A stretch of 64,000 bases of DNA from CAIVAT01 sp037139855 (GTDB lineage: Bacteria; Bacteroidota; Bacteroidia; Bacteroidales; FEN-979), in NCBI GenBank assembly GCA_037139855.1, contig JBAXFM010000001.1:1-64000 (forward strand), in the 5' to 3' direction. Positions 49,682-60,585 of this stretch are shown piece by piece. Under the pieces are notes generated by a model. That model worked only from the letters and a program-made list of their open reading frames with translations, ran no database searches and had not been told where the DNA came from. The position numbers and the translations under genes were made by a program. Numbering within the stretch: the first letter of the stretch is position 1; every line of letters begins with the position of its first letter.

Positions 49682-51844
49682 ATGAAACAATTTTTTGCGA
49701 CCATCCTGGCATTCCTCAGTATCCAGGCATTTGCCAAGGATAAGGATGGTAAGAGCATTTTGACCGAGGAACAACAAACAAAGCTGAATGCTGAGTTTGG
49801 TGACGAGTTCACCAGCCAGTTTGTTCAGGCTCTCTCAAAGGATCCGGAGGGTAATTCCACGGACAACGCTACCATCGGCGCCATGGTCACTGCGATGACA
49901 TCAAAGTTACAGGCCGCTGCCGCTGAAAATAACACATTGCTTGCAGCAAAGAAAAAGTCTGACAGCGACCTGCTCGCTGAAAAGGCTGAAAAGGACAGGC
50001 TCGCCGGCATTGTAACCGAAAAGGATGGCATCATTGCCACACTCAAAAAAACTCCGGAAGACGACCCGGAAGCAAACCGTAAGGATATGAAGACAGATCC
50101 CAAAAACTGGAAACCGACAGGTCAGGATACTCACCTTTTCGGTAAAACCGATTCATTCTTTGCCCTTGACGCAGGTCACGGATACAACAAACGTGCTTAT
50201 GCAGCACTTTGTGCCATGCATGGTATCGAAATGGGCGCACCGCGCGCTGCTTCATCGCTTGATTATGCATCGCTGAAAAGTGACCTGGGCGAATATTACC
50301 GCGTGAGGATGCAGGATCGCATCCAGAGTTTCCTGCAGGAAATGCCCGACCTGGAGAAAGTATTCCCGACGGAATCAGGGTACCAGGATCAGGCCGTGCT
50401 CGTGAATCTCTTCCTCACCGATGATTTCTCACAGGCCGACAGCACTGCCCTGGGCAGCAGCTTTGACAACATGGTTAAAGGCGGCTACAAGTTCGAGCCG
50501 GAAATCCTCACCATGTACGATGTGATGTTCGTTCATAAATTCTCTCAGCTGAAGGAACTGGAAAAGACCTGGATCGGTTTCCTGAACCGTGAAGGATCAT
50601 CGACCATGAAATGGTCATTCATCCAGTACATTCTGGTGGAAACCGCCAAGAAACTGAAGAACGAAAAGACCAACCGGTCGATCCGCGGGGTTCGCAAAAA
50701 CCCGACGCAAAATGTTGCCGGCACTTCACTGCAGGCCAGCAATGGTTTGTTGAAGTTCATCAAGAACCAGATTGCAGCTTTCAAGGTAAAACCCTTTGCC
50801 CTGGGCGAATGGACACCTTCCACCATTGCGGCATACGTGAAGAATGCCACGAAGTTGATTCCTGAAGTGTTGCGTGACTCCGGCCGGATCGTACTCTACA
50901 TGAGTACCGACGCTTTGAGCGATTACCACACCAACCTGGAGACCCTTTACGGTTTGAACCAGGATTACAAGGCCGATATCATGTACGTGAAGGAATATCC
51001 TTCGGTAAAGATCATCCCGGTGATCGGGATGGCTCCGAGCAAACGCATGATCTGGACCCTCGAGGGCAACATCAAGCAGTTCGAAGATCAGCCTGGTGAG
51101 ATGCTCAACTTCAACATCGAGCAGCAGGACTGGACTTTGAAAGTCTGGAGCAACTGGCGCGAATCCGTATGGGCATACCTGGTTGGAAAGAAGTACGCTT
51201 CTGCCGCCGAGATGCCATCAGATTACAGCACTCAGCTGATCTTCTGCAACGATGTGGATGAGGCTGCCGATTACTTCATCAGCGCAGATGCCAACGACAC
51301 CACCCCATCGGTGTTGAATCACACCTCCCTGGTGACTGTTGCCAATTCACAGGCTACTGCCATCACCACATTCGACGACTGTGCCGTTGGCCAGGAAGTC
51401 AGGATCAAGTGCGGCAACGCCACCAACGCTTCCACCATCGCAGCTTCCGGGAACTTCTCCCTGATCACTGCAGCCTGGACTCCTTCGGTAGGGGATATCC
51501 TTTATCTGAAGAAAAGAAGTGACGGCAAGTTCATTGAACTCAAGAGGGATGTTGTCAGCAGCACTGCCACGGCAATTGCAGCGGATGATGTAACGCCTGA
51601 TGTGACCGGCAATGACAAGTTCATCACGGTTGCCAATTCACAGGCCACGGCCATCACAACCTTCGACAATGCTGTTACGGATAAGGTATACACCATCTAC
51701 GGCGGCAGTGCTACGAATGCTTCAACGATTGCAAACGCCGGGAACTTCGTTCTCACCGCTGCAATGACTCTCACCGCAGGTACCTGGATCAGACTCCAGA
51801 AAGCAGCGAACGCTAAGTTCTACGAAATCGACCGCAGCGCATAG
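49682..51844 (+). CDS. Copy 2: major capsid protein with scaffold
   Basis: Same 720-residue product as 10935-13097, including both C-terminal repeat domains. Confidence 0.75.
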   Translation: MKQFFATILAFLSIQAFAKDKDGKSILTEEQQTKLNAEFGDEFTSQFVQALSKDPEGNSTDNATIGAMVTAMTSKLQAAAAENNTLLAAKKKSDSDLLAEKAEKDRLAGIVTEKDGIIATLKKTPEDDPEANRKDMKTDPKNWKPTGQDTHLFGKTDSFFALDAGHGYNKRAYAALCAMHGIEMGAPRAASSLDYASLKSDLGEYYRVRMQDRIQSFLQEMPDLEKVFPTESGYQDQAVLVNLFLTDDFSQADSTALGSSFDNMVKGGYKFEPEILTMYDVMFVHKFSQLKELEKTWIGFLNREGSSTMKWSFIQYILVETAKKLKNEKTNRSIRGVRKNPTQNVAGTSLQASNGLLKFIKNQIAAFKVKPFALGEWTPSTIAAYVKNATKLIPEVLRDSGRIVLYMSTDALSDYHTNLETLYGLNQDYKADIMYVKEYPSVKIIPVIGMAPSKRMIWTLEGNIKQFEDQPGEMLNFNIEQQDWTLKVWSNWRESVWAYLVGKKYASAAEMPSDYSTQLIFCNDVDEAADYFISADANDTTPSVLNHTSLVTVANSQATAITTFDDCAVGQEVRIKCGNATNASTIAASGNFSLITAAWTPSVGDILYLKKRSDGKFIELKRDVVSSTATAIAADDVTPDVTGNDKFITVANSQATAITTFDNAVTDKVYTIYGGSATNASTIANAGNFVLTAAMTLTAGTWIRLQKAANAKFYEIDRSA

Positions 51845-51851
51845 TCCGACC

Positions 51852-51874
51852 GGGAGGGGACATAATCCCCTCCC
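51852..51874. other. Copy 2: GGGAGGGG/CCCCTCCC hairpin
   Basis: Same as 13105-13127. Confidence 0.5.
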
Positions 51875-51915
51875 ATCGGCCTATAGCCAGTCTTAACCTA
51901 TAATACTTTATCGAT

Positions 51916-52725
51916 ATGTACGTAAAAGTTGACGTCAGCAAGCCCGGTGATAACAAGGGAGTTGGCGGGGATAAAAAAGCGACCGTCACAATCTTTGATT
52001 GGGATGATGTTGCCAGCATGCCGGCAAGGAATGCCAGCGGAATTGTCATTACCGGAAACATCACGTTGAATGCGGGCGCATACATGAGCAAATTGTATGC
52101 AACCCAGAGTACCATCAAAGCCGGTGCCGACAGCGAAGGCGATCCTGATGCAAAAGGCATCATGCAGAGTGTTGAATTCGAACACCCGGGAGATTCTCAG
52201 GCTATCAGGGAATTTCGCGCTAACTGGATGAACAAAAACATCGGGATCATCATCGAGCGTTGTTCATCTGTGCAGAAAAACCAATACGGAACGCCGTGTT
52301 CACCGCTTCAGATGGTTTTCAAAGCTGAAGACGACAAGGACAAGAACAAAACAACGTTCACGTTCAAGTCGATCAACAAAGGTCCGGATGTTGCCGATTA
52401 CCAGGGAACGATGACCTACAGCACAGTGCTTGCAACCATTGCCGCAGACGCTGCTACCGTTAACCTGGTAACAGGTTCCGGCAGGTATGCGCTGACTTCG
52501 GGTGTTGCTGCAGCTGCAACCATCACGACCTGCAGCAATGCAGTTGACGGAATGAGTTTCACCCTGGTTGGATCCGGAGGAGCATTTCCTTCTGAAATCA
52601 CCGGTGATGACTTTGTACTGTCATCCGGAACGGCATGGACCGCCATTGCAGGCGCTGAGATCACCTTCAAAGCGTTCAAAAGCGGTGCAAGTGCATGGAA
52701 GTTCTTCGAATTGAGCCGCAAATAG
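51916..52725 (+). CDS. Copy 2: putative major tail protein
   Basis: Same 269-residue product as 13169-13978. Confidence 0.55.
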   Translation: MYVKVDVSKPGDNKGVGGDKKATVTIFDWDDVASMPARNASGIVITGNITLNAGAYMSKLYATQSTIKAGADSEGDPDAKGIMQSVEFEHPGDSQAIREFRANWMNKNIGIIIERCSSVQKNQYGTPCSPLQMVFKAEDDKDKNKTTFTFKSINKGPDVADYQGTMTYSTVLATIAADAATVNLVTGSGRYALTSGVAAAATITTCSNAVDGMSFTLVGSGGAFPSEITGDDFVLSSGTAWTAIAGAEITFKAFKSGASAWKFFELSRK

Positions 52726-52771
52726 CGGATAGTTTACGAGGTTAATTCCTCCCATAATCAAGTGTGTGTTA

Positions 52772-52803
52772 CCCGTCGCATGTCATGGTGCGGCGGGTTT
52801 TTT
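52772..52803 (+). terminator. Copy 2: terminator after the capsid block
   Basis: Same stem as 14025-14056. Confidence 0.9.
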
Positions 52804-52805
52804 AA

Positions 52806-52841
52806 TGTCCTTTTCAGATTATATCAATGATTTTAAGTTTG
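52806..52841 (+). promoter_or_regulatory. Copy 2: late promoter 3
   Basis: Same as 14059-14094. Confidence 0.75.
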
Positions 52842-52864
52842 TTTCGATTCAAAAACATTCAGTT

Positions 52865-53212
52865 ATGAAAACCGAAATTGAAAATTATTTTAAAAAGGAC
52901 CGCAGTCACGCCGGCGGCGTTCAGCTGATCATGAAACATTCCAACCGCCTTGCTCTGAAGAAACAGTGCAACATGCAACCTGAAAGTGAGTATATGACCG
53001 GTGTGATCCATGAAGAGCTGCGCGAGCTCGCCGGGATGACCCAGGAGGCGCTCAGGGATCTGTTTTCGGCAAAAGTGGCCAAAGATATTCCCCAGGTGAA
53101 AGATGTTGTTATACCCCCTGTGAAGGCACAATCGGCAAACCCACCGGTGGCCACAAAAACCGCCAAAACCGTAAGTGGGCCCGCCTCAAAAAAAGCGAGC
53201 CGCAAAAAATAG
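52865..53212 (+). CDS. Copy 2: upstream frameshift partner
   Basis: Same 115-residue product as 14118-14465. Confidence 0.65.
   Translation: MKTEIENYFKKDRSHAGGVQLIMKHSNRLALKKQCNMQPESEYMTGVIHEELRELAGMTQEALRDLFSAKVAKDIPQVKDVVIPPVKAQSANPPVATKTAKTVSGPASKKASRKK
53188..53194 (+). other. Copy 2: candidate -1 frameshift heptamer
   Basis: A-AAA-AAA in the same phase as 14441-14447. Confidence 0.6.
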
Positions 53213-53259
53213 CATTAAACTCAGTACCGGCCTTCCGTATCCGGGAAGAATTCCCCTTT

Positions 53260-53694
53260 TTGCGGCAAAATGATTGCCCCCCTGAGTTGAAGATCCTCGT
53301 GGCAGACATGCTAACGGCTTATGACAATTATAAGCTCGGGCATGCCTGCCTGTTTACTGCGCGTACACACGAAGAGATTCACCGGGCGGCCAGTGACACG
53401 GTTGAAAATTACCTGGAGAACCGGCGCATCTGGAAGGAACTCAATCACTATAAGGAAAAAGGTACCATCCTGGGTGAACATAGGATTTTCACCTGGTTAA
53501 AAAGAGTGGATGATATCCGGGGAATGAAGATCGGTGACCTGGTAAACCTGAAGATTCGCCTGGATAATAATCTGGTGCGTAACCGGGCCGCCTTGCGCCG
53601 GCAACCTGATCACCCGCAGACCCTGATCCGCAAGGAGCGCATCAGGGAGATGGAAAAAGAACAGGCAGAAGTTAACCGTTTACTAAACTTATAA
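53260..53694 (+). CDS. Copy 2: downstream frameshift partner (no ATG start)
   Basis: Same product as 14513-14947. Confidence 0.6.
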   Translation: MRQNDCPPELKILVADMLTAYDNYKLGHACLFTARTHEEIHRAASDTVENYLENRRIWKELNHYKEKGTILGEHRIFTWLKRVDDIRGMKIGDLVNLKIRLDNNLVRNRAALRRQPDHPQTLIRKERIREMEKEQAEVNRLLNL

Positions 53695-54300
53695 GTGAAT
53701 TCAAAGTTTTTCAATATCGACGAGCTGGAGGATCCCGGTGATGATCAGCAAAGCGCTGACACATCAGGGATCCGCATTGAACGTTTCCTGCAGCTGCACG
53801 AACAGCGAATTGAGAGTATCAAGGATCTGACAGGCCGTTTGCCAGGTGAAGGTGAGATTTTCTTCTTGTGGACCGTAAATTCATTCAATGCGTTCACCTT
53901 CATTCCGTTCATCATCAAAGAATGTGGACCTATACAGCAACTGATCCTGGCCACTTATTCCATCAACATCCGGATCATTGATGCCCTGGTGCGGCTGATC
54001 GACAAAGGGCTGATCCTTTCTGTTGATATTTTCATCAGTGATTCAGTCCGCAGCCGGTTGCCCAAAGTGTATGATCACCTGATGGCGCTGGTCGAGACCA
54101 AACCGGTGAGGGTAAAATATTCCTGGAATCATGCCAAGATTGCCCTGATCCGCTCCGGTGATCACTATTTCGACGTGGAAAGGTCCGGGAACTGGGGCGA
54201 AAACGCCCAGCATGAGCAATATGTTTTCCTGAATAACAGAAGTGTGTTTGAATTTCGTAAAAATGAAATCCTCAATGGAATTAACCCCTGCACAGTATAA
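53695..54300 (+). CDS. Copy 2: PLD-like protein
   Basis: Same 201-residue product as 14948-15553, GTG start. Confidence 0.65.
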   Translation: MNSKFFNIDELEDPGDDQQSADTSGIRIERFLQLHEQRIESIKDLTGRLPGEGEIFFLWTVNSFNAFTFIPFIIKECGPIQQLILATYSINIRIIDALVRLIDKGLILSVDIFISDSVRSRLPKVYDHLMALVETKPVRVKYSWNHAKIALIRSGDHYFDVERSGNWGENAQHEQYVFLNNRSVFEFRKNEILNGINPCTV

Positions 54301-55162
54301 AGAGATCGAAAAGCTCGCGGCGGTCAACTACAGCGTGAAACAAATCGCCATGTACCTGGATGTGGATCCCAAAGCATTCCAGAAAGAGTTCAGCAACCTT
54401 GAATCGAAGGTCCGCTATCATTATGACCGGGGGTTGCTCGTTACCCAGGCGGAACTGGACATGGCCAACCTCAAAAGGGCAAAGGATGGCAACATGACTT
54501 CCATCCAGCAGTGGAAAAAGGATGCAAATTCTCAAAAGCTTGACAACCTGAAAAAACAGGTGTTTTTCGATGAAGAGCACAATGAATATGAACAGCTGCA
54601 GGGGCTGATCGAGCGGGGAGAGACGGGAAAACTGCCTGAAAAGGTTGTAAACTTTTATGAGCAGATTGATTTCATCCGTTGCCTGTACAACAAATACGAA
54701 TCGAAGAGTTTTATCATCAACGCCGTGGTTGTTCAATACCCGCGGCTGTCCAAATACCAGGCAACGCAGCTTTATTATGAAACCCTGAATTTCTTCAACC
54801 TGGATAACCAGGTGAAAGTTGAAGCCTGGGCGAATATCTATGCCGACCGGTTGGATAACATGGCCAGGATCTGTTATGAGCTGAATGACTTCGAAACCGC
54901 CCGCCGGCTGACCATGGACAGCGCCGAGCTGCGCGGTGTAGGCAAGGATAAGCCGAACCAGGTTCCTGATGAACTGCTTGACCGCCGGCCGGTATTTTAC
55001 ACCATCCGGATCGAGGATATCGGGGTGTCGAAAATCAATCGCAATGATCTGGCTGCCTTCATTGATAACCTGGATATCACCGAAAGGGAAAAATCAAAAG
55101 TGAAGCGTGAAGCCATGATTGAAGATGTTCCATTTGAAATGCTGCCAGATGAGCAAAACTAA
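54263..55162 (+). CDS. Copy 2: putative terminase small subunit
   Basis: Same product as 15516-16415. Confidence 0.6.
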   Translation: MKSSMELTPAQYKEIEKLAAVNYSVKQIAMYLDVDPKAFQKEFSNLESKVRYHYDRGLLVTQAELDMANLKRAKDGNMTSIQQWKKDANSQKLDNLKKQVFFDEEHNEYEQLQGLIERGETGKLPEKVVNFYEQIDFIRCLYNKYESKSFIINAVVVQYPRLSKYQATQLYYETLNFFNLDNQVKVEAWANIYADRLDNMARICYELNDFETARRLTMDSAELRGVGKDKPNQVPDELLDRRPVFYTIRIEDIGVSKINRNDLAAFIDNLDITEREKSKVKREAMIEDVPFEMLPDEQN

Positions 55163-56834
55163 GATAACGACTCAGGAGGCCGATATCCGTTACTCGAATT
55201 GGATATCCACGCTGATCGATCTGATCAAGCCGGCAAATCTTTATCTCTATGGTGGCCGTGGAACGGCAAAATCAACTGAAATACTGGCAAAAAGGACCAT
55301 TGATGTGGTATATGACATGCCCAGGGCAAGTTTTGCCTTTGTATCGGATACTTACGTGAACCTGATGACCAACATTATTCCGGCCATTTTGACAGGATGG
55401 GAGGGGAGAATGAAATTCCTGGAGAACTATCATTTCGTGGTCGATGTGCCGCCTCCGGATCACTGGCCCAAACCCCTGGTTAAAACCTTTTCATTCAAAC
55501 ATACTATTTCAACCTTCAACGGTTGTAAGTTCTTTCTTACTTCTCTTGACAGGCCATCATCGAACGCCGGGATCTCCGTAGTGCACCATTTTGGCGATGA
55601 AGCAAAGTACCTCCAGTGGGATAAATTAAGTAAGCTTTTTCCGACGCTCAGGGGAGACTATGCCCTTTATGGCCATTCCCATTACTTTATGGGTCAAACG
55701 TTCTGCAGCGACATGGCTGATCCCAGTGTGGGAGAAAGTGACTGGATGCTGCGCATGGAAAAGAACATGGACAAAGAACAGATCACCCGGATCATCCAAT
55801 CTGCCATTATCCTCAATGAAATTAACCTGGAGCTTTACCAGGCTGAGCAAAAAGGTGAGGATATCAAACGCATTGACAACATCAAAAAAAATCAGGCTCG
55901 CTGGATAGAGCGCATCCGCAAGATTCGCCAGGACAGCACATTCTTCTACATAGTCAGTTCCTTTGCCAATGCCGATATACTTACCCTGCGATACTTCCAG
56001 AACCTGTTGGCATCATTGACATTTGAAGAGTTTAAGACTGCAGTACTGTCTATCCGTAAGACCCTGGAGAAGGGCGCCCGTTTCTATGGTGCCCTGGCAG
56101 ATAAGCATTTCTACATTGATGGCTACAACTATGACTACTATGACAAGTTTGGCATACGTGACAATGTGTCTCAGACATCAGCAGGGCTGAAGTATGTACA
56201 GCATGATAAGATACTCGAGGGTGGGTTTGATGCAGGCAACATGATGAGCCTGGTAATAGGGCAGGAGCAGGGCAATCAGTATAGGGTACTCAAAGGTATG
56301 TACACGCTTACACCAGAGTGGATAAGGGAGTTAGGCGATAAGTTCATTACATTCTTTGAACCACATAAGCGTAAGGTATTGCATCTGTACCATGACAGAT
56401 CAACCAATCAGTATCGTAAGACAGGACGTGACGTTGCTACTCAACTCAAACATGATATCGAATACAATAAGGCAGGCACACGTACTGGATGGATCGTACA
56501 GCTTATGAGTGTGGGACAGGGCAACATATCGCACTCAGATGAGTTCAACCTGATGAACATCATGATGGGTGAGAAGGATAAGAGATTACCCAAACTGTTA
56601 ATAGATAAGTTTGAGTGCAAGGAACTCAAGAGCCAGCTCGAGATCACTCCCGTTACCAAGAGCAGCAAGGGTGAGATACAGAAGGTAAAGAAAGGCGATA
56701 AGTTATCGCCATCACGATTGGCAATGGAGTCAACAAACTTCTGTGATGCGTTCAAATATCTGCTATGCAGGCACAAATGGCTTGCCATAGCCAGGCAGAA
56801 GAGGGGCCTTACCTTTGGCTCCCTTAACATGTAA
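55149..56834 (+). CDS. terL: Copy 2: terminase large subunit
   Basis: Same 561-residue product as 16402-18087. Confidence 0.9.
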   Translation: MSKTKITTQEADIRYSNWISTLIDLIKPANLYLYGGRGTAKSTEILAKRTIDVVYDMPRASFAFVSDTYVNLMTNIIPAILTGWEGRMKFLENYHFVVDVPPPDHWPKPLVKTFSFKHTISTFNGCKFFLTSLDRPSSNAGISVVHHFGDEAKYLQWDKLSKLFPTLRGDYALYGHSHYFMGQTFCSDMADPSVGESDWMLRMEKNMDKEQITRIIQSAIILNEINLELYQAEQKGEDIKRIDNIKKNQARWIERIRKIRQDSTFFYIVSSFANADILTLRYFQNLLASLTFEEFKTAVLSIRKTLEKGARFYGALADKHFYIDGYNYDYYDKFGIRDNVSQTSAGLKYVQHDKILEGGFDAGNMMSLVIGQEQGNQYRVLKGMYTLTPEWIRELGDKFITFFEPHKRKVLHLYHDRSTNQYRKTGRDVATQLKHDIEYNKAGTRTGWIVQLMSVGQGNISHSDEFNLMNIMMGEKDKRLPKLLIDKFECKELKSQLEITPVTKSSKGEIQKVKKGDKLSPSRLAMESTNFCDAFKYLLCRHKWLAIARQKRGLTFGSLNM

Positions 56835-57401
56835 CACAATCCTTATAGGCAATGCCCATATATGTGTGATTTCGTAAAGTACGAAACCACTGCATGTGTG
56901 GGATCCTCCATGCCCTTTTGTCATATATCCGCCTACCAGCGCGGGTGAACGTGCCCCCCGGCGGCTGGGCGGGTCGTCCGGTTTGGCATCTTGGCTTTTG
57001 TAAAAGCCAAACCAAACCGGTTAAAAAATAGAAAATCAGCCATTCTGTCTGATTTTTACATAAAGTTTTACTTTAATGTTGATCTCATGGAAAGGGAAGT
57101 TCAAATTTTGGACTTCCTTTTTCTTTGAATAACCGGCAAAGAAAAAGGAAGCGAAAAAGAAACCGAGTTTGGCCAGCGCACTACTTAATACTCGAAATTC
57201 ATCAAAGTTACCTATGGGGAAAGAAGGGTAAAACTGTCAAGGGCGGCCTCCTGGAGGAACTTGCCGCCTTTCAGGTTACTTCAGATTGCATGCAATCGTG
57301 ACCCACACCCCTGACATTATTTATTCCCCGCGGTGAAGCCTTACGGCAAAATTTCATTATTAACCAGCGGCCTGATAACGGCTGCATAAAACAATTGCCG
57401 T
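56835..57401. other. Copy 2: hairpin-rich spacer after the large terminase
   Basis: Same parts as 18088-18654: long hairpin 56978-57020, terminators 57032-57057 and 57095-57123, element A 57113-57271. No gene. Confidence 0.8.
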
Positions 57402-57863
57402 ATGAAAACCATGAACTTGTTCAACTCGAGCGTTGCTGAAGTAAGCATCGTCTATCACAACACCGTTCGCCCGTCTGAGCGACAGAAAATCACCAAATCA
57501 AATGATGCCTTTGACCTTCTCAAGAGCATCTGGAATGACCAGATTGATCTTTATGAGTCGTTCTACATCCTTTTAATGAACAGGGCAAACAAAGTCCTGG
57601 GCTATCGCTGCATTTCCCAGGGAGGAGTCTCTGGGACCGTGGTGGATCCCAAAGCGATCTTCCAGGCCGCCCTGCTGGCTAATGCGTCAAACATTATCCT
57701 GGCACACAATCACCCGAGCGGAACCCTGGTTCCCTCAGAGGCCGACGAAAGAATTACAAAGAAGTTAAAATTAGCTGGTGAGTACATGGAAATACAGGTA
57801 CTTGACCATCTGATCCTGGGCGATGAAAGCTTTTATTCATTTGCTGACGACGGGAGGTTATAA
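57402..57863 (+). CDS. Copy 2: RadC-like JAB domain protein
   Basis: Same 153-residue product as 18655-19116. Confidence 0.85.
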   Translation: MKTMNLFNSSVAEVSIVYHNTVRPSERQKITKSNDAFDLLKSIWNDQIDLYESFYILLMNRANKVLGYRCISQGGVSGTVVDPKAIFQAALLANASNIILAHNHPSGTLVPSEADERITKKLKLAGEYMEIQVLDHLILGDESFYSFADDGRL

Positions 57864-58000
57864 TGGAAGCGCTATACGAAATGTTCAGCCAGCTGCAGGA
57901 TGATGTTTACTATCCTGGGTACTGCCTTGCAATGGAAACATCAGATCCTGAAAAGGTAAAATTCGAATGGGAACAGTTTTTAAAAATGTTCTCTAAATGA
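57863..58000 (+). CDS. Copy 2: small acidic protein (45 aa)
   Basis: Same product as 19116-19253. Confidence 0.6.
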   Translation: MEALYEMFSQLQDDVYYPGYCLAMETSDPEKVKFEWEQFLKMFSK

Positions 58001-58004
58001 CAGG

Positions 58005-58032
58005 AGCCCCGGGAAAACCCGGGGCTTTTTTT
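58005..58032 (+). terminator. Copy 2: terminator after the RadC operon
   Basis: Same stem as 19258-19285. Confidence 0.95.
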
Positions 58033-58059
58033 ATGCTCGCAGCGGCTCGCCTTGAGGGC

Positions 58060-58217
58060 GGCTTTCTTTTTTGAAATCACCGCAAAGAAAGAAAGCCGGC
58101 AAAGAAAAACACGGTGGCCAGCGCACTACTTATTACTCAAATTTAGTGCAAAGTTAACCTCACGAAAATATCATCTCTCTAAACGCGGTCTCCTGACGGA
58201 TCCACCGCCCGTTGGGT
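58060..58217 (-). repeat. Copy 2: intergenic element B
   Basis: Same as 19313-19470; the surrounding spacer 58001-58352 holds no gene. Confidence 0.5.
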
Positions 58218-58352
58218 TCATTCATATCCTGCGGATACTGACCTGAACATTTGTTCCAGAATTTTCATTCCGGTTATGGCAGTGGCATAAATTTTTCATT
58301 CATCAGGCGGAGCCAGATGCCTAAATAAGTCCCCAGGGCAGGGGCACACACA

Positions 58353-58763
58353 ATGACAAAAGTAAGTTCAGCAGTTCAGAAACCCACCAACGGCGGGGCA
58401 AGTGCATCAGAAAAGACCGGTCTAACAGTGATCAGGCCGGTTCAGTCTCCCAACTTCACGATTCCGGAAGAGAAAAACCCGGTACCGGAAGTCAAAAAGG
58501 AGTTAACCCTCACCGAAAAAATTCAAAAGGTCGAAAACCTGCAGCTCATCGTCGAGAAAAGGACGAAACTGGTGCAAACACGAAGCGAAATTGAAAGGTT
58601 TCAAACCGCTTCCAATGATTTCAACTGCAGCCTGCGGCTGAATGATTCAGACGGAAATGTCTTCACCACCAGTTTCACCCCTGGAATCAAGAAGGTAATT
58701 GAGTTCCTTAAGTCAGCTTTCGATGCAAGCATCAGCGAAGTTGAACAGAAAATCAACTTCTAA
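58353..58763 (+). CDS. Copy 2: late protein of unknown function
   Basis: Same 136-residue product as 19606-20016. Confidence 0.6.
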   Translation: MTKVSSAVQKPTNGGASASEKTGLTVIRPVQSPNFTIPEEKNPVPEVKKELTLTEKIQKVENLQLIVEKRTKLVQTRSEIERFQTASNDFNCSLRLNDSDGNVFTTSFTPGIKKVIEFLKSAFDASISEVEQKINF

Positions 58764-58774
58764 GCTTCTTAAAG

Positions 58775-58805
58775 GGAGTCCCGGGAAACCGGGACTCCTT
58801 TTTTT
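58775..58805 (+). terminator. Copy 2: terminator before the portal operon
   Basis: Same 10-bp stem as 20028-20058. Confidence 0.95.
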
Positions 58806-58830
58806 CTGCTCGTATCCCCACCGGTGGGTG

Positions 58831-58866
58831 TGTCCTTTAAAAAAACCTGCTCAAAAGATATGTTTG
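58831..58866 (+). promoter_or_regulatory. Copy 2: late promoter 4
   Basis: Same as 20084-20119. Confidence 0.8.
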
Positions 58867-58870
58867 CTCC

Positions 58871-59161
58871 ATGATCACCGAGGAGACCATAGATCTGTAC
58901 GAAGCCATCCGGGAAATGAGGAAATTGTCACAGCAGGACAAGTCCTTTTCTTTCGTTCATGCCACGCTGAACCGGGATAAGGATACCAGCGAAGGAATCC
59001 GGTACGTGAAAAGTGCACACCTCAGGCCTGCGGCCAAAGGGGATGATCTGGTAAACGCGGATGACAAGATTTTCTATTTCGATGAAGAGATTGAGAAACC
59101 AAGGGTTTGCTGGCAATTGCTGATCATGTATTTCGATGATAAACGGGTAATTCTTAATTGA
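58871..59161 (+). CDS. Copy 2: small protein preceding the portal gene
   Basis: Same 96-residue product as 20124-20414. Confidence 0.6.
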   Translation: MITEETIDLYEAIREMRKLSQQDKSFSFVHATLNRDKDTSEGIRYVKSAHLRPAAKGDDLVNADDKIFYFDEEIEKPRVCWQLLIMYFDDKRVILN

Positions 59162-59167
59162 TGCTGC

Positions 59168-60583
59168 ATGACTGAGGTAAAAAAATCGGACGTACAACTC
59201 GTCCGGGAAGGAAATAAAGCTTTCGGGATTACCCCGGTAGGCGTTTATGCGTTCGACGTGGCCGGATCCTTCAAGATGGCAAGCCCTTCGGTACTGCCAT
59301 TCTATACGAATGTCAGGCAATTGATCCCTGTCAAAATCGGTGAGTTCTCAATCGTGGCCAATGGACAGGAAAACAACTACCCCGACGAACTGCGAATCAT
59401 CCTGGATGAGAACAACCTCACTCCGGAGATCCTGAACAAACAGGCTCAGTTGCTCTATGGCCAGGGACCGGCGCTGTATAAACTGAATTTCGAGAATGGG
59501 CGCCGGGTGAAGTACTGGCTCACCGATCCTGAAGTTCAGGCATGGCTCGATTCGTGGGATTACGAAGATTACCTGCTGAAGTGTTGCATCGAGTTTCGGA
59601 CCATGAACGGGCATTTTTCCAAGTTCTACCGCAACAAAGGCTTCCGGATCGGTGAAAAACCACAAATCGCGAAGCTCGAGCATGTTTCTTCCATGTTTGC
59701 CCGCCTGGAATGGCCGGATGACAATAACCAGATCAATAACATCATCGTTGGCAATTTTCGCCAGCCATGGCAACTCGGATTGAGGAAATACCCGGTTCTG
59801 GACCCATCGCGGCCTTTTGCCAACCCGGTATCGATGCGCTATTCAAATCTGTACTCATTTGCCCTGGACAATGAGTACTCCCGTTCCCCGATACACGGAT
59901 CATTGAACTGGATCAAACTTTCGTCATCCATTCCGAAGCTTCTGTCGAGTTTTAACGACAATTCTATGGCCATCAAGTACCATATTGAAGTGCCGGCGAT
60001 ATACTGGGAAAAGTTAAGGGAACAGATGATCCTGCAATCGGAGGAGTCGAATGGGATATTCACTGAAAAGTTGTTCAAAAAGGCCCAGGATGATGTGATG
60101 GAAAGCTTTTCCATTGCCCTGGCCGGTAATGACAAGGTGGGGAAGTTTGTCAGCACTACCACGGTTTTTGACGAATTGGGTAACCAATATGTCGGATGGA
60201 AGATCACCCCGCTGGATCAGAAGGTAAAAGATTTCATCGATGCTCAGATTAACATTGCCAACGAGGCATTGTTCCAGACTACCTCAGGGCTTGGGGTACA
60301 CCCGGCCCTGAGCAACCTGAGCAAGGATGGAAACCTGCCCAGCGGTTCCGAGCAGCTTTACGCGTTCAAACTTTACCTGGCCACCGGGGTGGATATCCCT
60401 GAAGGCATCGTGATGAAAGACATCAACATCGCGATCAATGCCAACTTCCCCGGGCGTGGTCTTCGCCTGGGCTTCTACCATGATGTTTTGCTTACCGAAT
60501 CGCAAACCAGTCCTGCAGACCGGATCAAGAACCAGGATTCAGGAACCCAGACAGGAGACAAAAAAACAACTCAAAACCCGTAA
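59168..60583 (+). CDS. Copy 2: portal protein
   Basis: Same 471-residue product as 20421-21836. Confidence 0.75.
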   Translation: MTEVKKSDVQLVREGNKAFGITPVGVYAFDVAGSFKMASPSVLPFYTNVRQLIPVKIGEFSIVANGQENNYPDELRIILDENNLTPEILNKQAQLLYGQGPALYKLNFENGRRVKYWLTDPEVQAWLDSWDYEDYLLKCCIEFRTMNGHFSKFYRNKGFRIGEKPQIAKLEHVSSMFARLEWPDDNNQINNIIVGNFRQPWQLGLRKYPVLDPSRPFANPVSMRYSNLYSFALDNEYSRSPIHGSLNWIKLSSSIPKLLSSFNDNSMAIKYHIEVPAIYWEKLREQMILQSEESNGIFTEKLFKKAQDDVMESFSIALAGNDKVGKFVSTTTVFDELGNQYVGWKITPLDQKVKDFIDAQINIANEALFQTTSGLGVHPALSNLSKDGNLPSGSEQLYAFKLYLATGVDIPEGIVMKDINIAINANFPGRGLRLGFYHDVLLTESQTSPADRIKNQDSGTQTGDKKTTQNP

Positions 60584-60585
60584 CC